A stretch of DNA of 64,000 nt from 'Nostoc azollae' 0708 (GTDB taxonomy: Bacteria > Cyanobacteriota > Cyanobacteriia > Cyanobacteriales > Nostocaceae), in contig NC_014248.1 of assembly GCF_000196515.1 (NCBI RefSeq), positions 4,654,001 through 4,718,000 on the forward strand, in the 5' to 3' direction. The notes below the pieces were generated by a model, which was not told the origin of the DNA, searched no databases, and was given only the letters and a program-made list of their open reading frames with translations. Below are positions 41,724 to 52,305 of this stretch, one piece after another (positions within the stretch are counted from its first letter, which is position 1; each line of letters begins with the position of its first letter). Both the position numbers and the translations under genes were made by a program.

Positions 41724-42000
41724 TAAGTAAGAAGACACAAAAAAAACCGTAGACGCGCAGCGGCTTCTCGGAGAGAAGTATGTAACGAAAAGTAAAATTG
41801 CCCAAAACCTCTTCCCTATTGCATGAGTGCCCTTCGGGTTCTCCAGTCGCATCCTGTGGGAAGGCGAAGCGCCTACATGGGGAAACCACGCCACTTGCTG
41901 CCGGCAAACCCTTCCACCGCAGTGGCTTCCCAAGACCGCTCTGGTTCACCTCTTGGCTATTGCCTTGTCATAAGGATAATTTTTAACACCCACCTACTTA
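41724..42000. mobile_element. MITE-like element carrying nested repeats (277 bp)
   Basis: It shares its ends (TAAGTA.. / ..CACCCACCTACTTA) and inner blocks (TATGTAAC-AAA, GCCTTG-CATA) with the 130-bp element at 7701. It is longer because two GC-rich pieces are inserted: GTAGACGCGCAGCGGCTTCT near 41748, and about 130 bp from GAGTGCCCTTCGGGTTCTCC to about 41950. Overlapping short ORFs here are artefacts of the repeat. Confidence 0.55.
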
Positions 42001-42028
42001 AAGTGCCTTTCACAATTTAGAATCCAAA

Positions 42029-43090
42029 ATGGTATTACCCGTAAACCCTCCTACCAGTACCCCGACACAAACGCAAAATCGCAAAGCAGATCATATCCGT
42101 ATCTGTCTAGAGGAAGATGTACAATGTCAGCAAGTCAGCACGGGATTAGAACGTTATCGTTTTACTCATTGTTGTTTACCGGAATGCGATCGCAAAGATA
42201 TTGATATCAGCACGAATTTTTTAGGGAAACATCTCAATGCACCTTTGTTAATTTCCTCCATGACCGGAGGAACAGAACACGCAGGAATCATTAACCGTCG
42301 TTTGGCAGAAGTCACCCAACAATATAAACTAGCTATGGGTGTAGGTTCTCAGCGTGTGGCATTGGAAAAACCCCAAGTTGCTGATACCTTTGCTATTCGC
42401 AAGTATGCCCCTGATGTGCTGCTGTTTGCTAACCTGGGTGCAGTACAACTTAATTATCAATGTGGGGTTGATGAATGTCTGCGAATTATTGATATTTTAG
42501 AAGCTGATGCTTTGATTTTACACATTAACCCCCTACAAGAATTCATTCAACCCAGAGGTGATACAAATTTCTGGGGATTATTTGATAAAATAGCTAATTT
42601 ATGCAGTAAATTACCAGTACCTGTAATTGCCAAAGAAGTGGGTAACGGCATTTCTGCGACAATGGCAGCAAAACTCATATCTGTGGGAATACAGGCCATT
42701 GATGTAGCTGGTGCTGGTGGTACATCTTGGGCATTGGTGGAAAGCGAACGGGCAGAAAATCCTTTACAGCGGCGCTTAGGTAAGACTTTTGCAGATTGGG
42801 GCATACCGACAGCAAAATGTATTACTAGTATTCGCGCTCAGTTTTCGGAAATACCTTTAATTGCTTCTGGTGGGTTACGTCATGGATTAGATGTAGCGAA
42901 AGTGATCGCACTCGGTGCAGATATTGCTGGTTTAGCAATACCCTTCCTACAAGCCGCAGATGTATCAGAATACGCACTGCAAGAGTTGACAGAGGTATTA
43001 ATTGCTGAAATTACTACCGTATTATTCTGTACTGGCAACAGAAATTTGTATCAGTTACAGTACTCTAACAGCTTGCAAAGTATACAATAA
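42029..43090 (+). CDS. fni: Type 2 isopentenyl-diphosphate delta-isomerase
   Basis: The 353-aa protein matches the FMN- and NADPH-dependent type 2 [18 protein letters not shown] near the N-terminus, [20 protein letters not shown] (about 75-94), [55 protein letters not shown] and [20 protein letters not shown]. It interconverts IPP and DMAPP for carotenoid, chlorophyll phytol and quinone side-chain synthesis. It stands in front of sppA in the same direction, 85 bp apart, with heptamer-type repeats between them. Confidence 0.95.
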   Translation: MVLPVNPPTSTPTQTQNRKADHIRICLEEDVQCQQVSTGLERYRFTHCCLPECDRKDIDISTNFLGKHLNAPLLISSMTGGTEHAGIINRRLAEVTQQYKLAMGVGSQRVALEKPQVADTFAIRKYAPDVLLFANLGAVQLNYQCGVDECLRIIDILEADALILHINPLQEFIQPRGDTNFWGLFDKIANLCSKLPVPVIAKEVGNGISATMAAKLISVGIQAIDVAGAGGTSWALVESERAENPLQRRLGKTFADWGIPTAKCITSIRAQFSEIPLIASGGLRHGLDVAKVIALGADIAGLAIPFLQAADVSEYALQELTEVLIAEITTVLFCTGNRNLYQLQYSNSLQSIQ

Positions 43091-43175
43091 ACTAAACAGG
43101 TCATTAGTCATGAGTCATTGGTTTTTCTTACTAATGACTAATGACTAATGATCAATTACTAATAACTAATAACTA

Positions 43176-45011
43176 ATGACTAACTTTCTTAAACAAACTT
43201 TTGCTAGTTTAATTGGTAGCCTACTAGGACTGACTATTTTCTCTGGTATCGCCACTCTGAGCTTATTTTTCTTGATTGTGATTGCTGCTACTTCTAAAGA
43301 TACAGGGCCACAAGTCAAAGATAAATCCATATTGGTTTTTGACTTGTCAATGAAAATTACCGACAGTCAACCCAGTTCCAGCGACTTTCTGAAAAAAACC
43401 CTAATAGGAGTAAATGAAGATCAAATTACACTCCGCAAAGTTATAGAAACTCTAGAAAAAGCACAACGCGATCCGCGCATTGTTGGTATTTATATAGATG
43501 CTACTAAATCAGGTGCAGCAAGTGGACTGGGTTATGCTTCCCTGAAAGAAATTCGTCAAGGTTTAGATAAATTCCGTGCATCTGGTAAAAAGATTATCGC
43601 CTACAGCACAGACTGGAATGAAAGAGAATATTATCTGAGTTCAGTAGCTAATAATATCGTACTCAATCCCGTAGGACTGATGGAAATCAACGGTTTGAGT
43701 TCACAACCGGTGTTTTTAGCGGGAGCATTGCAGAAATATGGTGTTGGTATTCAAGTTGTGCGAGTAGGGAAATTTAAGGGAGCAGTAGAACCGTTTATAC
43801 TTGATAAATTAAGTCCCGAAAATCGGCAACAAACCCAGAAATTATTAGATGATGTGTGGGGAGAGTGGCGGACATCTGTAGGAAAAAGCCGGAAAATTCA
43901 ACCACAAAAATTGCAGGCAATTGCAGATAGTCAACCTATTTTAGAAGCTAACACCTCTAAAACCAACGGTTTAGTAGATCAAGTAGCTTACCAAGATCAA
44001 GTAGTCGCTGACCTAAAAAAATTAACTGCTAGTGATAAAGATGATAAAAGCTTCCGACAAATTCATCTTAGCGACTACGCCGAAGTTCCTGGAAAATCAA
44101 TGGGTGTAGAACGCAACTCAGAAAATAAAATTGCCGTTGTCTATGCAGAAGGAGAAATAGTTGACGGTAAAGGAGAAGACGGAGAAATAGGAGGCGATCG
44201 CTTTGCCAAAATCTTCAACAAAATTCGTCAAGATCAAGATGTTAAATCTGTGGTGTTAAGAATTAACAGTCCAGGTGGTAGCGCCACAGTTTCCGAAATC
44301 ATTCAGCGAGAAATAAAACTAACTCGACAAGCCAAACCAGTCATCGTTTCCATGGGTGATGTAGCTGCATCTGGTGGTTATTGGATCGCCAGTGATTCCA
44401 ACCGCATTTTTGCCGAAACCAACACAATTACAGGTTCTATCGGCGTATTTGGCCTATTATTGAACGGTCAAAAGTTAGCCAAAAACAACGGCATCACTTG
44501 GGATACAGTTAAAACCGCCCAATATGCAGATAATCAAACAGTTTCCCGTCCAAAATCACCCCAAGAATTAGCACTTTATCAACGCAGTGTTAACCGTATT
44601 TACAATATGTTTATCAATAAAGTTGCCCAAGGACGGAAACTACCACAACAAAAAGTAGCCGAAATTGCCCAAGGTCGAGTTTGGTCAGGTGTAGCAGCTA
44701 AAGAAATCGGTTTAGTTGATGAAATTGGTGGTTTGAATGTTGCCATTGAATATGCTGCTAAACAAGCCAAATTAGGCAAGAATTGGGAATTGGAAGAATA
44801 TCCGAGAGTTACTAGCTTAGAAGAACGTTTATTTGGCAAGAAACTACAACAGGCCCAAGGAACATTAGGAATTGAAAAAACTCAACTCAAACCAAATAGC
44901 CTGCTTTTAGCAGAATTGGAAAAATTACAACAGGAAATTTCTACTTTAAACAAAGTGAACGATCCTCAAGGAATTTATGCTCGTTTACCGTTTAACTTGA
45001 AAATTGACTAA
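43176..45011 (+). CDS. sppA: Signal peptide peptidase SppA (67K type)
   Basis: The 611-aa double-domain serine peptidase has an N-terminal membrane segment (about 10-38). The general-base Lys is in RVGKFKGAVEPF (Lys201, from the N-terminal domain) and the nucleophile Ser399 is in MGDVAASGGYWIAS (C-terminal domain), matching the Ser/Lys dyad of E. coli SppA. The C-terminal half also has SPGGSATVSE and GSIGVFGLLLNGQKL. It degrades cleaved signal peptides and, in cyanobacteria, is linked to thylakoid and phycobilisome acclimation. Full-length and intact. Confidence 0.95.
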   Translation: MTNFLKQTFASLIGSLLGLTIFSGIATLSLFFLIVIAATSKDTGPQVKDKSILVFDLSMKITDSQPSSSDFLKKTLIGVNEDQITLRKVIETLEKAQRDPRIVGIYIDATKSGAASGLGYASLKEIRQGLDKFRASGKKIIAYSTDWNEREYYLSSVANNIVLNPVGLMEINGLSSQPVFLAGALQKYGVGIQVVRVGKFKGAVEPFILDKLSPENRQQTQKLLDDVWGEWRTSVGKSRKIQPQKLQAIADSQPILEANTSKTNGLVDQVAYQDQVVADLKKLTASDKDDKSFRQIHLSDYAEVPGKSMGVERNSENKIAVVYAEGEIVDGKGEDGEIGGDRFAKIFNKIRQDQDVKSVVLRINSPGGSATVSEIIQREIKLTRQAKPVIVSMGDVAASGGYWIASDSNRIFAETNTITGSIGVFGLLLNGQKLAKNNGITWDTVKTAQYADNQTVSRPKSPQELALYQRSVNRIYNMFINKVAQGRKLPQQKVAEIAQGRVWSGVAAKEIGLVDEIGGLNVAIEYAAKQAKLGKNWELEEYPRVTSLEERLFGKKLQQAQGTLGIEKTQLKPNSLLLAELEKLQQEISTLNKVNDPQGIYARLPFNLKID

Positions 45012-45125
45012 GAGACTAATAATAAGTAGTCAGAATCAGGATGATCAAGATTCAAGAATGAACAGAATCAAGAAATACATGATTACTCATTAAATGCTGC
45101 AAATCCTGAATCTCACCAATAATCC

Positions 45126-45169
45126 AACGGCGAGCAAGCCCCTGGCTTTACACATAGGGGTTAGCCGTT
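45126..45169. repeat. IS200/IS605-type end hairpin fragment
   Basis: AACGGC (45126-45131) pairs with GCCGTT (45164-45169), and inside it GCCCCT pairs with AGGGG. The layout, including the CAAGCCCCTGGCTTTACACA block, resembles the subterminal hairpin at IS200/IS605 ends in cyanobacteria. No TnpA or TnpB is nearby. It lies directly left of the IS66 element. Confidence 0.45.
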
Positions 45170-45177
45170 TCCGAAAG

Positions 45178-46693
45178 GTAAAGATTCAGGTCTAAGGAAG
45201 AGGGATTAAAGAAGGTCTATGGAAAGCAGAGTGAACCATGGCTTTCATAGGTTGGTCAAAACACTCAATTAGAGAAAGTGCTTGAGGACGACAAGTTTGT
45301 ATAACCGTCAATAAATTGGCAGGATGTTGGAATAGCTCCAGAGAAAGAGAACCACCAGAGACTTTTCGTTGTGTCAGTGCTAAACCTAACCTTGGTTCAG
45401 CTAAATTATGATCAAGGTCTATTGCCTAAGGAAGGTAAAAGTTTACCAGGTTCCCCTAGGGCTTGATCAATGAATGAATGGAAGATTCAACTTTTGGTTG
45501 AAACTAGGATGGCCAAGTCAAGAATTCATGAAGGTTTTGGGTTTGTTGGAATAAAGGGTAGTTTTTAAAACCTTCATCTATGAGGTCCATGAATTTTGTG
45601 CCAATTTCTTGGTGATTGAAGCCAGGAATCTTGATTAGTGTCTTGAAGTGACGGGGTAGGGTAGATGTGCCTGACATTTCTATTGAGCTGTGACCGCATA
45701 ACCGTTATAGGCAGTAAAGTCATCAGAACTGAGTACACCAGAGTAACTTGAACCCACAATGGATTCTAATTTGCCAGGACAAAGAGTATCAGGCTCATAA
45801 AATAAAGGGAAGTCACTATTGGCAAAAATCCATAACTATTGTTTCACCCCTTTGACTACTCAGGGTGTTTCATCCCCAAGGATATGAGGCTGGGTTTGTT
45901 TTATCCACTGTTTGAGGCTATGAATACTTTGAGCCACTGGACCATCTATTCCTTCATTGGTACCTACTAATGTTCCCACTCCAATTTCTATTTGACCCAG
46001 TGCCCACAACAACAAGTGTTGCTTTTCATAGGGTCAATGGCCCTAGTTATTGATCCATCCCGAAAAAGCTTGTCCTGTGATTCCTATATTTTGTCCCAGT
46101 ACTATCTCTGGTGACCAGTGTGTGTGCCCTTTGTGTTGCCCCACACACACTGCACATCCACGTATATCTTTGATATTCTACTATTTGGATTGGCCTGTCC
46201 ACCAACTCCCCGACTTGTTGTGTTTCCACTTTTATTGTTTCGCCAAAGAATTGCCCCTGAGCTCACCATCTACACACTTGCCGTCCCACTATCTCAAATC
46301 TATTCTATCTACTCCACCAAACACCTTTCTCCTTTTTCCCCTATGCTCTGGTTGTCCTCCTGGTTTCCGTTTTCGTGTCTGGTTCTCTTCTGGTTTCTCT
46401 TCTTGTTTGTTCTCGGTTTTTTGGAGGATGTCTCCCGACGGTGGTTTGGATAATGTTATGGTCTCTAAATCTCTACTGACTTTGAGTTTATCTATTTCTT
46501 TTTCCAGTTCTACTACTCTATTTGTTAGCTTCTCTATACTTTTCCCCTGGTCAATAATGATTTCTACCAGTTGCTCTGTTCCCAACTGCCTCAATATCTT
46601 TCTGTCTAGTTTTGGTGGCAGCTTCTTTTCCATAACTGCTATATTCTGCCTCACTTATCACACTTTTCAATACCCCACCACCTGAATCCTTAC
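45178..46693 (-). mobile_element. IS66-family element, copy A
   Basis: It is 1516 bp long, with end repeats GTAAAGATTCAGGT (left) and ACCTGAATCCTTAC (right, as read on the plus strand), defined by comparison with copy B at 50795-52305. No 8-bp target duplication is seen (TCCGAAAG versus ATCTTTTT). Its right end cuts an IS5-type transposase remnant at 46694, showing nested insertion. The transposase is dead. Confidence 0.8.
45190..46654 (-). pseudogene. IS66-family transposase, broken (copy A)
   Basis: The N-terminal coiled-coil part is readable (MRQNIAVMEKKLPPKLDRKI, LGTEQLVEIIIDQGKSIEKL, SKPPSGDILQKTENKQEEKP), then METQQVGELVDRPIQIVEYQ with the zinc-finger-like CSVCGATQRAH. A stop cluster follows that includes TAG and TGA around 46030-46045, identical to copy B. 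The C-terminal RKVSGGSL- and VIQTCRPQAL-type blocks are readable near 45280-45370. Confidence 0.82.
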
Positions 46694-47056
46694 ATCTTTT
46701 TGAAATATCTCTAGCCCGTAATGAAATGTGTCCTTTGCTTCCGTTTTGGATATACCAAAATGCAAACCTAAAACCTCAAATATTGGTATTTTCCTGCAAT
46801 AGAACAAGGATAGACATACCTGTTCTTTTATCTCTAGTTTCCCTTTCCCCCCTGCTCCTTTCTGATTTATACCTATCTTTTTACTTTCTATGTCACCTTC
46901 AAGTTTTTTATGCTGCATTTCACCTTGGGCTAACAAGTCTTGAAACTGATGGTTACTTATTCCCAGTATTTGTTTTGTACGATGTGGATATTCTTGAATA
47001 TAGTTAATTTAGTGGATTTTTCCTTTTGGTAGACGGTCAAAATTTCCTTCTACCAT
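46694..47056 (-). pseudogene. IS5-type transposase N-terminal part (HTH_Tnp_4-like), truncated
   Basis: The minus strand reads NYIQEYPHRTKQILGISNHQ, DLLAQGEMQHKKLE, then KLEIKEQVCLSLFYCRKIPI, FEVLGLHFGISKTEAKDTFH, the N-terminal part of IS5/Tnp_4 transposases. It starts from ATG 47056 with one in-frame TAG soon after (about 47010). It is cut off at FQKD by the IS66 copy A end. The rest of the gene is not on the other side of the IS, so a deletion or rearrangement followed. Confidence 0.75.
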
Positions 47057-47065
47057 TTTTTTGAC

Positions 47066-47899
47066 ACCAAGTTAATTTTCCTGACAGGTCTATTAGAAAT
47101 AGTAGAATCTGTAATAGAGTTATTAACACAAATTTCAGATTTATACTGGAGCAATCTATTGGAGTCGTTAGTATCTTATTATACAAAAATCTGTGAAGGA
47201 TAATTCATTGATACATCAGCAGAAACTTTAGTATAGATCAAGCTGAAGAGTCTACAAAATTATAGACAACATGACAATTTTAAAAAATTAGGTCAGCCTC
47301 AGGTTGATATTTATGCAGGGTTGAATGTGATGATTTTGCTGTTGGAATTACAGCGATATACTCAAGAAAATCATGTATTCCTTGAGTACATCATTTTCTA
47401 TGCGTCTGGTCAACCCCAAGCAGATAGTTTAAGATCAGATTTGCTGAAAATTATTAACTACTGTAATTGCTTGCAGGAAGATAGTTTTAAAAGTATTGTT
47501 GGGCAATTTTTCAGTGCTACTCACTTGCGAGCTAGTTATCTCTTCCAAGCAGACGTGAGTCACACTAATTTGAGCCAAGCAGACCTCAGCCGCACCTATT
47601 TGTTGAAAACTAACCTTAGTGCTGCTTAATTAACTGCTTATAGGCTCATTCAAACATACTTGGCAGGTGCTAACCTGAGTAATGCTAACCTCCAAGATGC
47701 TGACCTGAGTCGAGTAGACCTAAGTGGTGGTAACTTGACAGGTGCTAATCTCAGCGGTGCATATCTGATGGATGCTAACTTAAGCCATGAATTGTTTGGT
47801 GATATGCGCTGGGATAAAAATACTAACTGGGAAGATGTAGAGGGGCTAGAAACGGCTAACAATCTGCCAGCAGCCTTAGAAAAACTTTTGGGAGAATAA
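47066..47899 (+). pseudogene. Pentapeptide-repeat protein, broken by three in-frame stops
   Basis: One frame continues for 278 codons with stops at about 47201 (TAA), 47234 (TAG) and 47627 (TAA) and no frameshift. It has an N-terminal helical region (LGQPQVDIYAGLNVMILLLE), then pentapeptide repeats ADVSHTNLSQADLSRTYLLK and, after the last stop, [20 protein letters not shown] and [20 protein letters not shown]. It ends [12 protein letters not shown]. All three stops fit a glutamine codon in the ancestor. Pentapeptide proteins form right-handed beta-helices; the role of this one is unknown. Confidence 0.8.
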
Positions 47900-48088
47900 T
47901 GAACGTAAAAATAGCTGTAAATAGTTTCCTAGAATCAACAGGAATATTAAGATAAGACGCTAGGGATAGCTGAGATAAGTATTTTCCAGAAAAGCGTAAT
48001 TTACGCAATTCTGACTAGCCTCCACCAATCTGGAAGTAACGATATATTTGAGAATCTATCCCGTAATCCACTGTTTGTTATTGAATCT

Positions 48089-48901
48089 ATGAAGTCTTAT
48101 TTAGCCGCCGCTATTCAAATGACTAGTGTGCCAGATCTACAGAAAAACTTGACACAGGCAGAAGAACTAATCGATCTGGCCGTGCGTCAGGGTGCAGAGT
48201 TGGTGGGTTTGCCAGAAAATTTCTCTTTTATGGGTGAGGAAAAAGATAAACTCGCTCAAGCGGATGCCATTGCTCAAGAAACAGAAACATTTTTGGAAAA
48301 AATGGCGCAACGCTTTCAAGTTACTATCCTGGGCGGCGGTTTTCCTGTCCCTGTTGATAGCATCGGCAAAGTTTACAACACGGCTTTACTCATCGCTCCC
48401 AACGCTCAAGAACTTGCGCGCTACCACAAAGCACACTTATTTGATGTGAATGTCCCTGATGGTAACACCTATCAAGAATCTAGCACTGTCATGGCTGGTA
48501 AAGAATTGCCTCCAGTCCATTTCTCGGAACAATTAGGTAATATCGGACTTTCTATTTGTTATGATGTCCGCTTCCCAGAACTATATCGCCATTTAGCAGA
48601 CAAAGGAGCCGATGTTGTTTTTGTTCCTGCGGCTTTTACTGCTTTTACAGGTAAAGACCATTGGCAAGTATTACTACAAGCTAGAGCAATAGAAAATACT
48701 TATTACGTAATTGCACCAGCCCAAACAGGTACTAACTATGCCCGTCGTCAAACCCACGGACACGCAATGATTATTGATCCTTGGGGGACAATTTTAGCTG
48801 ATGTAGGGGATAAACCAGGAGTTGCGATCGCAGAAATCAAACCAACTAGATTAGAACAAGTCCGTCGCCAAATGCCATCTTTACAGCATCGGGTGTTTTA
48901 G
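48089..48901 (+). CDS. Nitrilase-superfamily amidohydrolase (Nit1/Nit2-like deaminated-glutathione amidase or omega-amidase)
   Basis: The 270-aa protein has the catalytic triad of the carbon-nitrogen hydrolases: Glu43 (GLPENFSFMG), Lys114 (RYHKAHLFDV) and Cys157 (LSICYDVRFPELYRHLADKG). Length and motifs fit branch 10 of the superfamily (Nit proteins), which includes deaminated-glutathione amidase and omega-amidase; the CYDVRFPELYR block suggests the metabolite-repair group. It stands alone on the plus strand. Both flanks are bordered by inverted IS66 copies at a distance of 1.4-1.9 kb. Confidence 0.9.
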   Translation: MKSYLAAAIQMTSVPDLQKNLTQAEELIDLAVRQGAELVGLPENFSFMGEEKDKLAQADAIAQETETFLEKMAQRFQVTILGGGFPVPVDSIGKVYNTALLIAPNAQELARYHKAHLFDVNVPDGNTYQESSTVMAGKELPPVHFSEQLGNIGLSICYDVRFPELYRHLADKGADVVFVPAAFTAFTGKDHWQVLLQARAIENTYYVIAPAQTGTNYARRQTHGHAMIIDPWGTILADVGDKPGVAIAEIKPTRLEQVRRQMPSLQHRVF

Positions 48902-48940
48902 GAACTCCGATAACCTACCCTAATTTCTCAAAAACATTCT

Positions 48941-48969
48941 CTTGTCCCCATGCTTTGCATGGGGACAAG
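48941..48969. repeat. Perfect 13-bp hairpin downstream of the nitrilase gene
   Basis: CTTGTCCCCATGC, loop TTT, GCATGGGGACAAG is a perfect inverted repeat 40 bp after the nitrilase stop. It has no clean T-run, so it could be a processing or termination structure, or a dispersed hairpin repeat. Confidence 0.6.
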
Positions 48970-49113
48970 TTTAGAAGCAGAGCCTCATAAAAAAATAACC
49001 AATCGCAAAAAATAACCAATCGCTGAGTGAGCAGGATAAGCAGAGTGAGAAGAATCTGATAGTCGTCTTAGATGGAGGAATTGGGTAATTTAATTTTTGG
49101 AGTTCCCTAAGAT

Positions 49114-49151
49114 AAAAACAAAAAACCGGGAAACTTTAAAGCCACCCGGTT
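49114..49151 (-). terminator. Rho-independent terminator of fba
   Basis: On the minus strand the 7-bp stem AACCCGG-type (CCCGGTT at 49145-49151; AACCGGG at 49124-49130) with a 14-nt loop is followed by a T-rich tail (A-run 49113-49123 on plus). It lies 57 bp after the fba stop. Confidence 0.75.
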
Positions 49152-49207
49152 TATTTATTTCTGTAGAGGCATTGTAATAATTAGCCTCTATTTATTCCTG
49201 GAAAAAA

Positions 49208-50281
49208 TTAAACTTTAGCAGCCGCTCTCATTACCAATTCGCCTTTAGCATACTTAGCAGCAAAATCTTCTAAAGAAATCTGCTTAATCTTGCTTGCATT
49301 ACCAGCAGTACCAAACTGCTCATAGCGATCAGCACAAACCTTCTGCATATATTTAATGGAAGGCTTGAGGAAGTGACGGGGGTCAAATTCCTTGGGATTA
49401 GCTGCTAATGCTTCACGGACAGCCGCAGTAATAGCTAAACGGTTATCAGTGTCAATATTTACCTTACGTACACCACTCTTGATACCTTTTTGAATTTCTT
49501 CTACAGGTACACCGTAAGTTTCAGGAATAGCACCACCAAATTCGTTAATTAGCGCAATCAAATCTTCAGGTACAGAAGAAGAACCGTGCATTACCAAGTG
49601 GGTATTAGGTAAGCGGCGGTGAATTTCTTCAATGCGGCTGATAGCCAAGATTTCACCAGTAGGCTTACGGGTAAACTTGTAAGCACCGTGGCTAGTACCG
49701 ATAGCAACAGCTAAAGCGTCTACTTGAGTTGCTTCCACGAAGTTAACAGCTTCATCAGGGTCAGTTAAAAGTTGAGAGTGGTCAAGAGTACCTTCAAAAC
49801 CATGACCATCTTCAGCTTCACCAGCGCCGGTTTCTAGAGAACCTAAACAGCCTAATTCACCTTCAACGCTGACACCCAAAGAGTGAGCTACGTTGACAAC
49901 TTCGCTGGTAACTTTAACGTTATACTCAAAGCTTGCAGGAGTCTTAGCGTCAGCTTCTAAAGAACCATCCATCATCACGCTGGTGAAGTTGTTTTTGATT
50001 GCTGAATAGCAGGTAGAAGGAGCATTACCATGATCCTGGTGCATGACAATGGGGATCTGAGGATAGGTTTCTACTGCTGCCAAAATCAGGTGGCGCAGGA
50101 AGTTTTCTCCTGCATAATTACGTGCGCCGCGAGAAGCTTGTAAAATTACAGGGCTGTCTGTTTCAGCCGCTGCGTTCATAATGGCTTGAATCTGCTCTAA
50201 GTTGTTTACGTTAAAAGCGGGTATGCCATAACCATTTTCAGCAGCGTGATCCAAAAGTAGCCGCATTGGTACAAGCGCCAT
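49208..50281 (-). CDS. fba: Fructose-bisphosphate aldolase, class II
   Basis: The 357-aa protein is a class II (zinc-dependent) aldolase of the CbbA/FbaA type: [20 protein letters not shown], zinc-site block [41 protein letters not shown] and [20 protein letters not shown]. It joins DHAP to glyceraldehyde-3-phosphate (and to erythrose-4-phosphate in cyanobacteria), so it serves gluconeogenesis and the Calvin cycle. GAGGA lies 8 bases before the ATG. Full-length; it is the only essential-looking gene between the inverted IS66 copies. Confidence 0.95.
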   Translation of the reverse strand: MALVPMRLLLDHAAENGYGIPAFNVNNLEQIQAIMNAAAETDSPVILQASRGARNYAGENFLRHLILAAVETYPQIPIVMHQDHGNAPSTCYSAIKNNFTSVMMDGSLEADAKTPASFEYNVKVTSEVVNVAHSLGVSVEGELGCLGSLETGAGEAEDGHGFEGTLDHSQLLTDPDEAVNFVEATQVDALAVAIGTSHGAYKFTRKPTGEILAISRIEEIHRRLPNTHLVMHGSSSVPEDLIALINEFGGAIPETYGVPVEEIQKGIKSGVRKVNIDTDNRLAITAAVREALAANPKEFDPRHFLKPSIKYMQKVCADRYEQFGTAGNASKIKQISLEDFAAKYAKGELVMRAAAKV

Positions 50282-50794
50282 ATATAATCCTCCTAATTTG
50301 GGTATCAGCTAGTCAGCTTAATAGAAGCGTAATCTTTATCTTAATGTAATTGTTACGCTAATCTTAAGAATTTTTTCAACTTATAGGAAATTATATCTAG
50401 TGGCGGGTGTTTATATTGAAAAAGTTTACTGTTGTACTATAATTAACAGTAATCTATGGTTTGCAGGTACTTTTGTAGTGTTAGGTACTGTCAAGGGAGT
50501 TCATATGGTAGCTTGGGATACCTTCATCTGGGAAAGGGGGGTAAGTCGGGGGACAAGTAAGCTGTTACGCTGTGATCGCACTGTTGAGTTGATGGGAGCA
50601 TCCCAATGAAAGCAAAAATCACGGGACTCATTCAAAAACCCTTTGAAGCTCTCTTTCCTTCGCATTCTTTGCGTCTTTGCTGTTTATTTATTTCATGCCT
50701 TGGATGGGAGAACATAAAAAGAGTATCTCACTCAAGAGCTAGGTGTCAGCATTAGCGAATTGATAGAAGAATCCTGACGGCGATTAAAATTGCT
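50282..50794. other. Intergenic between fba and IS66 copy B
   Basis: The first 120 bp should hold the fba promoter (TATAAT-like sequences, not assigned). The 69-codon ORF at 50400-50609 lacks any recognisable motif. Near 50725-50778 the short frame TQELGVSISELIEES ends in a stop, perhaps a remnant of a small DNA-binding protein. The ATCCTGAC / GTCAGGAT pair (50770 and 50794) is a hairpin that overlaps the IS66 end. Confidence 0.4.
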
Positions 50795-52305
50795 GTCAGG
50801 ATTCAGGTGGTGGGGTATTGAAAAGTGTGATAAGTGAGGCAGAATATAGCAGTTATGGAAAAGAAGCTGCCACCAAAACTAGACAGAGAGATATTGAAGC
50901 AGTTGGGAACAGAGCAACTGGTAGAAATTATTATTGACCAGGGGAAAAGTATAGAGAAGCTAACAAATAGAGTAGTAGAACTGGAAAAAGAAATAGAGAA
51001 ACTCAAAGTCAGTAGACATTTAGAGACCATAACATCATCCAAACCACCGTCGGGAGACATCCTCAAAGAAACCGAGAACAAACAAGAAGAGAAACCAGAA
51101 GAGAACCAGACACGAAAACGGAAATCAGGAGGACAACCAGGGCATAGGGGAAAAAGGAGAAAGGTCTTTGGTGGAGTAGATAGAATATATTTGAGATGGT
51201 GGGACAGCAAGTGTGTAGATGGTGAGGTCAGAGGCAATTCTTTGGCGAACCAATAAAAGTGGAAACACAACAAGTCGGGGAGTTGGTGCACAGGCCAATC
51301 CAAATAGTAGAATATGAAAGATATACGTGGATTTGCAGTGTGTGTGGGGAAACAGAAAGGGCACACTGGTCACCAGAGATAGTACCGGGACAAGATATAG
51401 GAATCACAGGACAAGCTTTTTTGGGATGGATCAATAACTAGGGCCATTGACCCTATGAAAAGCAACACTTGTTGTTGTGGGCACTGGGTCAAATAGAGAT
51501 TGGAGTGGGAACATTAGTAGGTACCAATGAAGGAATAGATGGTCCAGTGGCTCAAAGTATTCATAGCCTCAAACAGTGGATAAAACAAACCCAGCCTCAT
51601 ATCCTTGGGGATGAAACACCCTGAGTAGTCAAAGGGGTGAAACAATAGTTATGGATTTTTGCCAATAGTGACTTCCCTTTATTTCATGAGCCTGATACTC
51701 TTTGTCCTGGCGAATTAGAATCCATTGTGGGTTCAAGTTACTCTGGTGTACTCAGTTCTGATGACTTTACTGCCTATAACGGTTATGCGGTCACAGCTCA
51801 ACAGAAATGTCAGGCACATCTACCCTACCCCGTCACTTCAAGACACTAATCAAGATTCCTGGCTTCAATCACCAAGAAATTGGCACAAAATTCATGGACC
51901 TCATAGATGAAGGTTTTAAAAACTACCCTTTATTCCAACAAACCCAAAACCTTCATGAATTCTTGACTTGGCCATCCTAGTTTCAACCAAAAGTTGAATC
52001 TTCCATTCATTCATTGATCAAGCCCTAGGGGAACCTGGTAAACTTTTACCTTCCTTAGGCAATAGACCTTGATCATAATTTAGCTGAACCAAGGTTAGGT
52101 TTAGCACTGACACAACGAAAAGTCTCTGGTAGTCTCTTTCTCTGGAGCTATTCCAACATCCTGCCAATTTATTGACGGTTATACAAACTTGTCGTCCTCA
52201 AGCACTTTCTCTAATTGAGTTTTTTGACCAACCTATGAAAGCCATCGTTCACTCTGCCTTGCATACACCTTCTTTAATCCCTCTTCCTTAGACCTGAATC
52301 CTTAC
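50795..52305 (+). mobile_element. IS66-family element, copy B
   Basis: It is 1511 bp, with end repeats GTCAGGATTCAGG (left) and CTGAATCCTTAC (right). It is near-identical to copy A over most of its length and in opposite orientation. No 8-bp target duplication is present (AAATTGCT versus CTTTCCTG). Its right end lies inside a histone-deacetylase-like gene, of which only the C-terminal part is left. Confidence 0.82.
50834..52290 (+). pseudogene. IS66-family transposase, broken (copy B)
   Basis: The readable N-terminal part is 140 aa (MRQNIAVMEKKLPPKLDREI, LEKEIEKLKVSRHLE, KRKSGGQPGHRGKRRKVFGG), then a frameshift, METQQVGELVHRPIQIVEYE, CSVCGETERAH, ITGQAFLGWINN, a TAG and then a TGA. Further blocks are LLLWALGQIEIGVGTLVGTN and GELESIVGSSYSGVLSSDDF. 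The TAG/TGA pair (51439 and 51448) is identical in copy A. At GHxPYEKQ the TGA replaces a likely Leu codon, not a C-to-T change. Confidence 0.82.

Noticed and set aside
41676-42020. Several overlapping 60-85-aa ORFs
   Set aside because: They come from the GC-rich repeat inside the MITE-like element and have no coding signature.
46050-46685. 211-aa plus-strand Ser/Phe-rich ORF
   Set aside because: It is the antisense shadow of the IS66 transposase; the same shadow occurs in copy B at 50803-51366.
50400-50609. 69-aa protein upstream of IS66 copy B
   Set aside because: It has a composition unlike neighbouring genes, no known motif and no clear RBS; it overlaps the fba upstream region.
45178-52305. 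Composite transposon built by two IS66 copies
   Set aside because: No target duplication flanks the whole unit, both transposases are dead, and the inner part holds the core gene fba. Independent or rearranged insertions are more likely.
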